A stretch of DNA of 64,000 nt, taken from positions 2,728,001-2,792,000 of the forward strand of contig NZ_CP009755.1 in NCBI RefSeq assembly GCF_000772085.1. Direction: 5' to 3'. Positions 34,377 to 42,453 of this stretch are shown here, piece by piece (position 1 is the first letter of the stretch; every line of letters begins with the position of its first letter). A model generated the notes under the pieces. The model was not told the origin of the DNA and searched no databases. It saw only the letters and a program-made list of their open reading frames with translations. This DNA comes from Curtobacterium sp. MR_MD2014. GTDB taxonomy: Bacteria > Actinomycetota > Actinomycetes > Actinomycetales > Microbacteriaceae. A program made the translations under genes and the position numbers.

Positions 34377-35120
34377 TCAGCCCGCTGAGCCCGGGCCCGC
34401 GGCCGCGTCGAGCACGACCTCGCGGGTCTGCTGCGCGCCGAGGATCCGGAAGTGCCCGCCGACGGGCACGCGCACGTTCGTGGCCCCGGCGAGCTCGCTG
34501 CCTCCCGGGATGAGCGTGTCGAAGACCCCGTAGACGGACGTGATCCGGGCGTTCACGGCGAGGTCGCGTCCGAGCGCTGCGAGCACCGGGTCCGCCGCAC
34601 GGAAGGCCCGCAGGTGCGGCACGGGCGCGAGCCGCGCGTACACGGACCCGCCGAAGGGCGTCGACACCGCCACCATCCGGTCGATGCGCTCCCCCTCGGG
34701 CAGGGTCATCGCGTACTTGCCGATCAGGCCGCCCTTGCTGTGTGCGACGACCAGCACCCCGCGGAGGTCGTGCTCGTCGAGGTACGCCAGCACCTCGCGC
34801 GCCGACTCCGGCACGGGACGCAGGTTGTGCCGCAGCACGGGCAGCACGTGCACCGGGTGCCCGGCGTCGTGCAGGGCGTCCATCAGCGGGCGCATGAAGT
34901 GCCAGGTCTCGTAGACGCCGGGCACGACGACGACCGGCTGGCCGTCACCGGTCCGGTAGTCATCGGCGGTCGTCGGTCCGGTGCTCCGCAGCTGCCACCG
35001 CGCGGCGTACCACCAGTCGAGGGCGGCCCACCAGGCGCGACGCAGCAGCGGCACACGGCCGGGAGGCACGGCCGCCGTCCCCGACGCCGCTCCCGTCCCC
35101 GGGGTGGTCCGGTCCGTCAC
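34377..35120 (-). CDS. alpha/beta hydrolase, lipase/PGAP1-like
   Basis: 247 residues. Nucleophile in VVAHSKGGLIGKYA (GHSxGG-like, here AHSKGG) near residue 126, a VVVVPGVYETWHFM oxyanion strand near residue 66, and a late GGHFRIL with the catalytic-type His. It resembles esterase/lipase proteins with a lid. GTG start overlapping the TGA of the upstream hydrolase (GTGA), so the two form a coupled pair. Substrate unknown. Confidence 0.8.
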   Translation of the reverse strand: MTDRTTPGTGAASGTAAVPPGRVPLLRRAWWAALDWWYAARWQLRSTGPTTADDYRTGDGQPVVVVPGVYETWHFMRPLMDALHDAGHPVHVLPVLRHNLRPVPESAREVLAYLDEHDLRGVLVVAHSKGGLIGKYAMTLPEGERIDRMVAVSTPFGGSVYARLAPVPHLRAFRAADPVLAALGRDLAVNARITSVYGVFDTLIPGGSELAGATNVRVPVGGHFRILGAQQTREVVLDAAAGPGSAG

Positions 35121-35935
35121 CGTGCCGGCCCCGTCGTGGTGTCACCGGTCGACGGGCCACCGGCCGCGAGGTCCTCGACGGTCTGCACCCGCCGGAACTC
35201 GTCGACCAGCCGCGCGAACGCGACGGGCTGCCGGTCCTGCACGTGGTGACCGCCGGGGAGCTCGACCAGGACACCCCGACGCGCTGCGACCGCGAGCGCA
35301 GCAGCCCAGTCCCGTCGCCCGATCGGGTCGCGGTCGCCGCGCACGACGAGCACCGGCTGCGGGAGCTCCGGGACGGTGTCCTCGAGCCGGTAACGGAGCA
35401 TCGGTCGGAGCTGCCGGACGTACTGCCGCAGGCTCCGCAGGTAGTCGGTGAGCACGACGAGGTTCATCCGCGGGTCCTCGACGAGGCAGTCGCGTCCGAG
35501 GTCCGTCGCCTGCTGCAGCAGCGTCCGCCGCGCCCGGTCCACGACGGGCCCGACCAGGACGACCGCGGTCACCGTCTCGGCGTGCCGACGGGCTGCCTCG
35601 ACGACGACCTGGGTGCCCATCGACTGGCCGACGAGCACGAGGTCCCCGACGCCCCGCGACCGGACGGCTCCGACCACCAGGTCGCCGAGCTCCTGCAGGT
35701 CGAGCGGGCGGCCTGCCGGGGGGAGCCCGCCGAAACCCGGCAGGTCGACCGCGACCGTGCGGTGGGTGCGGGCGAGGTGGCGCTGCGTCCGGTCGAAGGA
35801 GCGGTGCGACATGCCGATGCCGTGCACGAGGACGACCGTCGGCGCGAGCGTGTCGTGCAGCCGCCCGGCCGGCGCGAGGGTCCGGAGCCGCACGGACAGC
35901 CCACCGACCTCGAAGGACTCCACCCGTGCGCGCAC
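35117..35935 (-). CDS. alpha/beta hydrolase
   Basis: 272 residues. VVLVHGIGMSHRSFDRT (oxyanion HG) near residue 33, nucleophile in VLVGQSMGTQVVVEAA near residue 105, acid in VVRGDRDPI and His in ELPGGHHVQDRQP. A classical fold, with GQSMG in place of GxSxG's common GHSMG. It is coupled to the following hydrolase gene. The GTG start lies 6 nt from a TAGGTT hexamer. Confidence 0.85.
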   Translation of the reverse strand: MRARVESFEVGGLSVRLRTLAPAGRLHDTLAPTVVLVHGIGMSHRSFDRTQRHLARTHRTVAVDLPGFGGLPPAGRPLDLQELGDLVVGAVRSRGVGDLVLVGQSMGTQVVVEAARRHAETVTAVVLVGPVVDRARRTLLQQATDLGRDCLVEDPRMNLVVLTDYLRSLRQYVRQLRPMLRYRLEDTVPELPQPVLVVRGDRDPIGRRDWAAALAVAARRGVLVELPGGHHVQDRQPVAFARLVDEFRRVQTVEDLAAGGPSTGDTTTGPAR

Positions 35936-35941
35936 GGTGCG

Positions 35942-35947
35942 AACCTA
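35942..35947 (-). promoter_or_regulatory. -10 hexamer TAGGTT, leaderless start of hydrolase pair
   Basis: TAGGTT on the minus strand, 6 nt before the GTG at 35935. Confidence 0.55.
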
Positions 35948-36028
35948 CCCGGCGCTCCCCGGCGCGGGGTCAGCCTGATCGGCACGCACCTCTCGACGCG
36001 GGGTCGCCGCGGCCCTGTGCTCCGCAGC

Positions 36029-36577
36029 ATGCGCAAGGTGACCTCGGGGCTGTTCGCATCGGTCGACGGTGTGGTGCAGGACCCGTACGAGTTCCAGTAC
36101 GACTCGTTCGACGCCGAGCTCGGGACCGCCATGACGGCGTGGATGGAGCGGACCGAGACGGTGTTGCTCGGCAAGCAGAGCTACCTGGAGTGGTCCGAGT
36201 GGTGGCCCCGGCACGAGGACGACCCGTTCGGCCGGTGGATCAACCCGATCGAGAAGCACGTCGCGTCGACCACCCTCGGTGACGACCTGACGTGGCAGAA
36301 CGCGCACCGGATCCAGGGCGACGTCGACGACTTCGTCCGCGACCTCAAGGCCGGCGAGGGCGGCGACGTCGCGGTCACCGGCAGCGTCACGCTGGTGCGC
36401 CACCTGCTGTTCGCCGGACTCCTCGACGAGCTGCAGCTCATGGTGCACCCGGCGATCGCCGGAGCCGGGCGGCGGCTCTTCGAACCGACGGACCCGCCCA
36501 CCCGCCTGCGCCTGGTGCAGAGCGCGGTGACCAGCAAGGGGAACGTGCTGAGCACCTACGCGCCGTTCGACGCCTGA
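36029..36577 (+). CDS. dihydrofolate-reductase-like (RibD C-terminal) family protein
   Basis: 182 residues. KVTSGLFASVDGVVQDP at the start, TVLLGKQSYLEWSEWWP and VAVTGSVTLVRHLLFAGLLDELQLMVHP are signatures of the YyaP/YwjB-like group of the RibD-C/DHFR fold, which bind NADPH. The physiological substrate of this group is unknown. ATG 36029 gives the conserved N-terminus. It ends next to a half copy of the palindromic element. Confidence 0.85.
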   Translation: MRKVTSGLFASVDGVVQDPYEFQYDSFDAELGTAMTAWMERTETVLLGKQSYLEWSEWWPRHEDDPFGRWINPIEKHVASTTLGDDLTWQNAHRIQGDVDDFVRDLKAGEGGDVAVTGSVTLVRHLLFAGLLDELQLMVHPAIAGAGRRLFEPTDPPTRLRLVQSAVTSKGNVLSTYAPFDA

Positions 36578-36605
36578 CGGCGGCGGGGCGTGCCTCCAGG
36601 CCGGA
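36577..36605. repeat. half copy of the dispersed palindromic element
   Basis: Only the right arm (GGGCGTGCCTCCAGGCCGG) is present, just after the DHFR-like gene. Confidence 0.5.
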
Positions 36606-36711
36606 CCGCGGGACCGCTCCATCGGCAGCCGGACGGGCAGGTGGACGGACGGGTGCCGAGACCGGCGTACCCTTCTGGGTGGCCGTCGACCGCACCACCC
36701 TGGAGAACACC

Positions 36712-38010
36712 ATGTCCGAGGACACCCGCCCGCACGTCGTCATCGTCGGGGGTGGCTTCGCGGGGATCGCGGCCATGCGTGAACTCGCCGACGCGGACGT
36801 CCGGGTGACGCTCGTCGACCGCCACGTCTACAACATGTTCCAGCCGCTCATGTACCAGGTCGCCACCGGCGGCCTGAACGCGGGCGACGTGACGTACTTC
36901 CTGCGGAGCCTGCGGGCGAAGCAGTCGAACGCCGACTTCCGGCACGGACTGCTCACCGGTATCGACACCGAGCACCGCATCGCCGAGATGTCGGACGGCG
37001 AGCACCTGCACTACGACTGGCTGATCCTGGCGAACGGCGTCAACACGAGCTACTTCGGCACCCCCGGTGCGTACGAGTACGCCTACTCGATGTACTCCCG
37101 CTCGCAGGCACTCCGCATCCGCGACGAGCTGTTCACCCGCCTCGAGCAGGCCGCGGCCCAGCAGGGCCCTGACGAGATCCGCGTGGTGATCGTCGGCGGC
37201 GGCGCGACCGGCGTGGAGATGGCCGGCGCCCTCGCGGAACTCCGCGACCAGGCGCTCGTCGGCGCCTACCCGGAGATCGAGCGCGGCAACATCTCCATCA
37301 CGCTGGTGCACCGCAGCGGCGAGCTGCTCAAGCCGTTCGCCCCGCGCCTCCGTCGGTACGCGGCCAAGGTCCTCCGGAAGCGAGGGGTCGTGCTCCGCCT
37401 GGACACGGGCGTCGCCGAGGTCAAGGAGGACGGGGTCGTCACCGCCTCGGGCGAGTTCATCCCCGCGTCGCAGGTCATCTGGGCCACCGGGGTCGCGGCG
37501 CACAAGGAGGTCTCCGGCTGGGGCCTGCCGCAGACCCACGGCGGTCGCATCCAGGTGAACGACGACCTGAGCGTGAAGGGCGTGGAGCGGATCTTCTCGG
37601 CCGGCGACATCGCGGCGCAGGACGACGCGCTCGCGCAGCTCGCCCAGCCCGCACTGCAGGGCGGCAAGCACGTCGCGCGCCAGGTGGTGCGTCTGCTCGA
37701 CGGGAAGCCGACCGAGCACTTCAAGTACTTCGACAAGGGCACGATGGCGACCATCGGGACGAACGCCGCGGTGGCGCAGCTGCGCGGCGGCATCACGATG
37801 GTCGGCCCCGTGGCGTGGCTGGCGTGGGTCGCGGTGCACATCGCCTCGCTGCTCGGCAACGGCAACCGGCTGTCGACGCTCTCGCACTTCTTCGTCCGCT
37901 ACCTGTGGTTCATGCGGAAGCGCTCGATCCCGATCGTCGGGGACGTTCGGCCGGTGCGCCCGAACGGCGACCGCGAGCCCGAGCCCTGGCAGATGCAGAA
38001 GGCCGAGTAG
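36712..38010 (+). CDS. ndh: type II NADH dehydrogenase
   Basis: 432 residues. FAD-binding VVIVGGGFAGIAAM at residues 9-22, NADH-binding VVIVGGGATGVEMAGAL near residue 160, and the second FAD motif RIFSAGDIAAQ near residue 297. The C-terminal amphipathic/hydrophobic helix (AWLAWVAVHIASLLG) docks the enzyme on the membrane, where it passes electrons from NADH to menaquinone without pumping protons. A GGAG Shine-Dalgarno precedes ATG 36712, and a TACCCT hexamer at 36668 would give a leader of about 37 nt. Confidence 0.93.
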   Translation: MSEDTRPHVVIVGGGFAGIAAMRELADADVRVTLVDRHVYNMFQPLMYQVATGGLNAGDVTYFLRSLRAKQSNADFRHGLLTGIDTEHRIAEMSDGEHLHYDWLILANGVNTSYFGTPGAYEYAYSMYSRSQALRIRDELFTRLEQAAAQQGPDEIRVVIVGGGATGVEMAGALAELRDQALVGAYPEIERGNISITLVHRSGELLKPFAPRLRRYAAKVLRKRGVVLRLDTGVAEVKEDGVVTASGEFIPASQVIWATGVAAHKEVSGWGLPQTHGGRIQVNDDLSVKGVERIFSAGDIAAQDDALAQLAQPALQGGKHVARQVVRLLDGKPTEHFKYFDKGTMATIGTNAAVAQLRGGITMVGPVAWLAWVAVHIASLLGNGNRLSTLSHFFVRYLWFMRKRSIPIVGDVRPVRPNGDREPEPWQMQKAE

Positions 38011-38058
38011 GCCGGCCGCGGCGCGGCCGGGCCGGCCGCCGGCCCGGCGCCGGCCCGA

Positions 38059-38130
38059 GCCGAGACTCGACCATGCGGACAGATTCGCGGCGGTTGCGTC
38101 GCGAAACTGTCCGCTGTGCCGAGTCTCGCA
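38059..38130. repeat. second palindrome family, copy 2
   Basis: 31-bp arms (38059-38089 and 38100-38130) match at about 25 positions over a 10-nt loop and begin CGAGACTCG...GCGGACAG. It sits between the convergent ndh and epimerase genes, so it may be a bidirectional terminator. Related to 34279-34347. Confidence 0.75.
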
Positions 38131-38170
38131 ACCGTGGTGACGAGCGTGACGAGCACGGCGGGCGCGGCCG

Positions 38171-39076
38171 TCAGCGCGCGGCGGCGTGTGCGTACGCCCC
38201 CGCGGCGATGTCCTCGAGCAGGGACGGCCCGACGGGCTCCCACCCGAGCAACTCCTGCGTCGCGGTCGACGACGCCGACATCTCCGCGCCGAAGAACCCG
38301 CCGATGAACCCGAAGTGCGCCGACGCGTCCGACGGGTCGATGCTCGTGACCGGCAGCCCGAGCGCGTCGCCGATCGCCGCGGCGATGTCCCGCGTGGGGA
38401 TCCCTTCCTCGGCGACGGCGTGCAAGCGTGCGCCCGCGGGGGCCTGCTCGAGACCGAGTCGCACCATGCGGGCGGCGTCGTCCACGTGCACGGCCGCCCA
38501 GCGGTTGCTGCCGTCGCCGACGTGGCCGGACACGCCCCGCTCCAGCGCCACGGAGGTCAGGTACGCGACGAAGCCGTGATCGCCGACGCCGTGCGTGGTC
38601 GGGCTGAACCGCGCAGCGATCGTGCGGACCCCCTGGTCCACGAAGTCGAGTGCCCGGTTCTCGCTGCCACCGCGGGGGCTGTCCACACCGGTGAAGGGAG
38701 ACGGGTCCCGCTCCTCGGCGGGACGACCCGGAGCCAGGGCGGCGACCCCGGATGCCACCACGAACGGGCGGTCCGTGCCGACGAGGGCGTTCGCGAGGGT
38801 CTCGACGGCGGCGCGCTCGGTGGCGTTCGTCGCAGCCTGGTCGGACCAGTCGTGCTTGTTCGCGAGGTGCAGGACCCCCTCGGCACCGGCCGCACCCCGG
38901 GCGAGCGCCCCGAGGTCGTCGAGGTCGCCGCGCAGGACCGTGACGCCCTTCGTCTCGAGCGCCGCCGCCGCCGCGTCGGAGCGCGCGAGGCCGGTGACGT
39001 CGTGCCCGGCGGCGAGCAGGTCGTCGACGGTGTGGGAGCCGATCCATCCGGAGGCCCCGGTGACGAACACGTGCAT
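38171..39076 (-). CDS. NAD(P)-dependent epimerase/SDR (atypical)
   Basis: 301 residues. MHVFVTGASGWIGSHTVDDLL is the NAD(P)-binding start, LARSDAAAAAL favours NADP. The usual YxxxK pair is not clear (PRGGSENRALDFV occupies that region), as in the atypical SDR group that reduces or senses small molecules. HVDDAARMVRLGLE and the conserved C-terminal part fit YeeZ/nucleoside-sugar epimerase-like proteins. It is divergent from a TetR gene and shares its operator region, so it is the likely target. Confidence 0.82.
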   Translation of the reverse strand: MHVFVTGASGWIGSHTVDDLLAAGHDVTGLARSDAAAAALETKGVTVLRGDLDDLGALARGAAGAEGVLHLANKHDWSDQAATNATERAAVETLANALVGTDRPFVVASGVAALAPGRPAEERDPSPFTGVDSPRGGSENRALDFVDQGVRTIAARFSPTTHGVGDHGFVAYLTSVALERGVSGHVGDGSNRWAAVHVDDAARMVRLGLEQAPAGARLHAVAEEGIPTRDIAAAIGDALGLPVTSIDPSDASAHFGFIGGFFGAEMSASSTATQELLGWEPVGPSLLEDIAAGAYAHAAAR

Positions 39077-39106
39077 GAGTGGTCCCTTCGTGGGGTGCCC
39101 GCGACC

Positions 39107-39127
39107 TGATGTCACGGACTGACATCA
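39107..39127. promoter_or_regulatory. TetR operator, perfect site
   Basis: TGATGTCA-N5-TGACATCA, a perfect 21-bp palindrome between the divergent epimerase and tetR genes. Confidence 0.75.
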
Positions 39128-39139
39128 CCGTAGCACTCG

Positions 39140-39156
39140 ATGTCAGCGACTGTCAT
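39140..39156. promoter_or_regulatory. TetR operator, imperfect site
   Basis: ATGTCA-N5-TGTCAT, same spacing as the upstream site, 31 bp further on and immediately before the tetR -10 hexamer. Confidence 0.65.
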
Positions 39157-39159
39157 CAG

Positions 39160-39165
39160 TAGGAT
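39160..39165 (+). promoter_or_regulatory. -10 hexamer TAGGAT, leaderless start of TetR gene
   Basis: TAGGAT ends 6 nt before the ATG at 39172 and starts 3 bp after the imperfect operator, so bound repressor would block it. Confidence 0.6.
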
Positions 39166-39171
39166 CGTCCC

Positions 39172-39744
39172 ATGGCACGATGGCGATCGGGCACCCGGGA
39201 ACGACTGCAGGCGACCGCACTGCAGCGCTTCGCCGAGCACGGCTACGACGAGACGACCGTCGCCGAGATCGCCGCGGCAGCCGAGGTCACCGAGCGCACC
39301 TTCTACCGGCACTTCGCCGACAAGCGCGAGGTGCTGTTCGCCGGGCAGGACGACTTCACCGGCATGTTCACCGACCCGATCGCCCAGGCTCCCGGGGGGA
39401 CACCCGCCCTCGCCCTGGTCGGTCGCGCGCTCGACTCCGCGGCCACGTTCTTCCCCGACGACCGTCGCGCGTGGTCCCGGGCACGGCAGCAGGTCATCGA
39501 CGCCGTCCCCGCCCTGGGCGAGCGGGAGCTCGGCAAGCTCGCGACCCTGAAGGTCCACCTGGGCGGCGCACTGCGCGCACACGGGATCGACGAGCCGGCG
39601 GCCACGATCGCCGCAGAGACGGCGGTCACGGTGTTCCACCTGTCCTTCACGCAGTGGATCGCGGACGGCGAGGACCGCGACTTCGCCGCGATCGTGCACG
39701 AGCGGCTGGACGCACTGACCCGGATCCTGCACCCCGGATCTTGA
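39172..39744 (+). CDS. TetR-family regulator
   Basis: 190 residues. HTH region LQATALQRFAEHGYDETTVAEIAAAAEVTERTFYRHFADKREVLF (residues 11-56) followed by a C-terminal ligand domain of the TetR_C_7-like kind. Two related palindromes in the divergent promoter predict autorepression and repression of the neighbouring epimerase gene. Inducer unknown. Confidence 0.9.
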   Translation: MARWRSGTRERLQATALQRFAEHGYDETTVAEIAAAAEVTERTFYRHFADKREVLFAGQDDFTGMFTDPIAQAPGGTPALALVGRALDSAATFFPDDRRAWSRARQQVIDAVPALGERELGKLATLKVHLGGALRAHGIDEPAATIAAETAVTVFHLSFTQWIADGEDRDFAAIVHERLDALTRILHPGS

Positions 39745-39811
39745 GCGTCCTCTTACCCGGACAGGGCAAGCTCGTCGTCATCCGTTCGAACGATCCTCAC
39801 AGGGAGGAACC

Positions 39812-41023
39812 GTGGCGACGAACACCCTCGCCCCCGAGCACGCCCACGCGGTCGGCCGCAGCACACCGGTCGGCCGTGGGATCCGTGCTGCCCGGCCGAC
39901 GCCGCCACCGCCACTGACCCGCCGCGCTCCGGCCCTCGACGGGCTCCGGACGATCGCCATCGCCATGGTGATCCTGTACCACCTGCACGTGCCGCAGTTC
40001 GAGGGCGGCTTCATCGGCGTCACCGTGTTCTTCGCCCTGTCCGGGTTCCTCATCACGACGCTGCTGCTCGGCGAGCACCGGAAGACCGGACGCATCCGTC
40101 TCGGGACCTTCTGGCTGAAGCGTCTGCTCCGGCTCTACCCGGCCCTCGTCGCTCTCGTCGTGGTCGGGCTGCTCCTGTGGAACTGGGTCGGTGACTACAA
40201 GGGCGCCTCGTTCAGCCCCGGCGAGGCCGCGTTCATCGCGCTGACCTACACCGGCAACCTCTTCCGCTCCTTCTGGGACACCACGCAGGGCGTCTTCGCG
40301 CACACGTGGTCGCTGTCGATGGAGGAGCAGTTCTACCTGGTGTGGCCGCCCGTCCTCGTGCTGCTGTTCCTGGTGCGGTCGCGTCGGCGGTGGCTGCTCG
40401 CCGGCCTCGGCGCGGTGATCGTCGGGTGCTCGGTGGCCGCGGGGCTGGTCTACCGGACGCCGAACAGCGGTGCGACGCCCGACGTCTACTTCTCCCCCGT
40501 GCTCGGGGTCGTCCCGCTGGCGACCGGCTGCCTGCTCGCGCTGCTGCTCGACGACGAGCGCGTCCGCACGTGGGCCGCCGGGATCGCCGGACACGTCGCC
40601 ACCTGTGCCGGGCTCGCCCTGCTCGTCGGGACGATGCTGTGGATCGGCGACGACTGGGCGCAGCACGCCTGGACCTTCAGCGTCTTGCTGCCGCTCACGG
40701 GCGTCGTCTCCGCGGTGCTCATCGGCGGGCTCGTGTCGGTGCGGTCGCCGCTGTCGGCCGCACTCGCCTGGTCGCCGGTCTCGTGGTTCGGTCGGCGCGT
40801 GTCGTACGCCGCGTACCTCTGGCACCCGCTCGTCATCGCGCTCCTCGACCCCTTCGCCGTCGGGCCGTGGGGCAAGGTGCTCATGATCGCGGTCGCCGTC
40901 GTCGTGGCGGTCGGCGCCGCGTACGCCGTCGAGGTCCCCGTCGAGAAGGCACAGAAGCGCTTCCGCGAGGCCCGTCGACTCGCCGCCGAGGACCGCGCCG
41001 AACGCGCACGCGTCACCACCTGA
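39812..41023 (+). CDS. acyltransferase family 3 membrane protein (OatA-like)
   Basis: 403 residues with ten predicted helices. ALDGLRTIAIAMVILYHLH holds the conserved His, FFALSGFLITTLLL and SLSMEEQFYLVWP (about residues 168-180) are AT3 hallmarks. Such enzymes O-acylate peptidoglycan or exported glycans. There is no C-terminal SGNH domain, unlike true OatA. The start is GTG with AGGGAGGA Shine-Dalgarno 4 nt upstream. It ends with a basic, charged tail. Confidence 0.87.
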   Translation: MATNTLAPEHAHAVGRSTPVGRGIRAARPTPPPPLTRRAPALDGLRTIAIAMVILYHLHVPQFEGGFIGVTVFFALSGFLITTLLLGEHRKTGRIRLGTFWLKRLLRLYPALVALVVVGLLLWNWVGDYKGASFSPGEAAFIALTYTGNLFRSFWDTTQGVFAHTWSLSMEEQFYLVWPPVLVLLFLVRSRRRWLLAGLGAVIVGCSVAAGLVYRTPNSGATPDVYFSPVLGVVPLATGCLLALLLDDERVRTWAAGIAGHVATCAGLALLVGTMLWIGDDWAQHAWTFSVLLPLTGVVSAVLIGGLVSVRSPLSAALAWSPVSWFGRRVSYAAYLWHPLVIALLDPFAVGPWGKVLMIAVAVVVAVGAAYAVEVPVEKAQKRFREARRLAAEDRAERARVTT

Positions 41024-41056
41024 CGACGTCGGCGAGCGTCCGCCGACGTGACGCAC

Positions 41057-41106
41057 CGTCGGACGGGAGGCCCGTGGCGCGCCCGCCACGCGCCTCCCGT
41101 CCGACG
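41057..41106. repeat. dispersed palindromic element, copy G
   Basis: The most regular copy: CGTCGGACGGGAGGC and GCCTCCCGTCCGACG arms enclose GTGGCG...CGCCAC. It follows the acyltransferase gene and precedes the FAD monooxygenase promoter. Confidence 0.88.
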
Positions 41107-41136
41107 CCGCCTGGGTGGGTCGCCGCGACGGGTCCG

Positions 41137-41142
41137 TAGGCT
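41137..41142 (+). promoter_or_regulatory. -10 hexamer TAGGCT, leaderless start of FAD monooxygenase
   Basis: TAGGCT ends 7 nt before the GTG at 41150. Confidence 0.6.
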
Positions 41143-41149
41143 CGCCTCC

Positions 41150-42331
41150 GTGACCACGGAACGCGTCGACGTGCTCGTCGTCGGGGGCGGGCCCGTCGGC
41201 CTGTTCACCGCTGCGCTCCTCGAGCGGGCGGGCGTCACGGTCGCCGTCTGGGAGCGGCGCGGCACCGAGCCGACGGGCTCGCGCGCGATCGGGATCCACC
41301 CGCCGTCGCTCGACGCCTTCGCCGCGATCGGCCTGGACACCGCGGTGCTCGCCGAGGCGGTGCTCGTCCGCACGGGCGTGGCCCGGAGTCGCGGACGGGA
41401 ACTCGGGACGCTGTCGTTCGACCGTGCCTCCGCGACGCACCCGTACGTCGCGACGCTCGACCAGCACCGCACCGAGGCGCTGCTGCGCGACCGGCTCGCG
41501 TCCGGGACGCTGCGGACGGGCACGACGGTGACCGCCCTGTCCCGCCGCGTCGGGGACGTCGTGGCGCACGGTGTCGGACCCGACGGTGCCCCGGTCGTCG
41601 TCGAGGCGGCCTTCGTCGTCGGCGCGGACGGCGCCCGCAGCGCGGTGCGGGACCTGGTCGGCATCGCGACCTCGGGCCGCGACTACCGCGACCGGTACGT
41701 GATGGGCGACTTCGCCGACCCCGAACCCGAGCAGGCCCGGTCGTCGGCACTGGTCGACGTCGGACCGGAGGGGGTCGTCGAGTCGTTCCCGCTGCCGGGT
41801 GGCAGGCGGCGGTACGTCGCCCTCGTGCCGGACGACCGCACCGCACCGGCCGGTGGCGAACCGGACCCGGACGCCGCCGCCCGCCTCGCCGCGATCGTCG
41901 CGGGACGCACCGGCGCCCGGCCCGACCCGGCGACGTGCACGATGACGAGCGGCTTCCGGGTGCGGCGGCGGGAGGCGTCGCACGTCGGTGTCGGACGGGT
42001 GGTGCTCGTCGGGGACGCCGCGCACGAGATCAGTCCGATCGGCGGCCAGGGCATGAACCTCGGCTGGCTCGACGCCGCCGCGCTCGCGCCACTGCTCGCC
42101 GAGGCCGTCCGTTCAGGCACGGACGGACCGTGGCAGGAGTCCGCGAACGGGTACGCCGTCGGGCGGCAGGCCGCGGCGCGGCGGGCTGCTCGGCAGGCGG
42201 AACTGAACATGGCGCTCGGGCGTCCCACGGGCGTGCTCGGGTCGGTGGGGCGGGAGGCGCTGCTCCGCACCGTGCTCGCGCTGCCGAGCGCCGACGGGCT
42301 CGCCGGGGTCTACGCGATGCGGTGGGCCTGA
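41150..42331 (+). CDS. FAD-dependent aromatic hydroxylase-like monooxygenase
   Basis: 393 residues. FAD-binding VLVVGGGPVGLFTAALLERAG at residues 8-28, the DG motif FVVGADGARSAVRDLVG near residue 155 and the GD motif VVLVGDAAHEISPIGGQGMNLG near residue 283, all of the PHBH/PheA (UbiH-type) class. It would hydroxylate an aromatic or polyketide-like ring with NAD(P)H. Convergent with a UbiA-type prenyltransferase gene; the pair could act on quinone-like molecules, which is inference. Confidence 0.88.
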   Translation: MTTERVDVLVVGGGPVGLFTAALLERAGVTVAVWERRGTEPTGSRAIGIHPPSLDAFAAIGLDTAVLAEAVLVRTGVARSRGRELGTLSFDRASATHPYVATLDQHRTEALLRDRLASGTLRTGTTVTALSRRVGDVVAHGVGPDGAPVVVEAAFVVGADGARSAVRDLVGIATSGRDYRDRYVMGDFADPEPEQARSSALVDVGPEGVVESFPLPGGRRRYVALVPDDRTAPAGGEPDPDAAARLAAIVAGRTGARPDPATCTMTSGFRVRRREASHVGVGRVVLVGDAAHEISPIGGQGMNLGWLDAAALAPLLAEAVRSGTDGPWQESANGYAVGRQAAARRAARQAELNMALGRPTGVLGSVGREALLRTVLALPSADGLAGVYAMRWA

Positions 42332-42333
42332 GT

Positions 42334-42453
42334 CAGCCGGTGCCGATGCCGTTTCCGGTGCCAGTGCCGGTGCCGGTGCCGGTGCCGGTGCCAGTGCCGG
42401 TGCCTGTGCCTGTGCCTGTGCCTGTGCCGGTCCCGGTGCCGCTTCCGGTGCCG
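42334..42453. repeat. CCGGTG/CCTGTG hexanucleotide microsatellite
   Basis: About twenty imperfect hexamers (CCGGTG, with CCAGTG, CCTGTG and CCGATG variants) fill the entire gap between the convergent FAD monooxygenase and UbiA genes. Confidence 0.9.

Noticed and set aside
35055..35072. GGCCGGGAGGCACGG in a hydrolase N-terminus, like a left arm of the palindromic element
   Set aside because: No matching right arm or core; too short to call a fragment.
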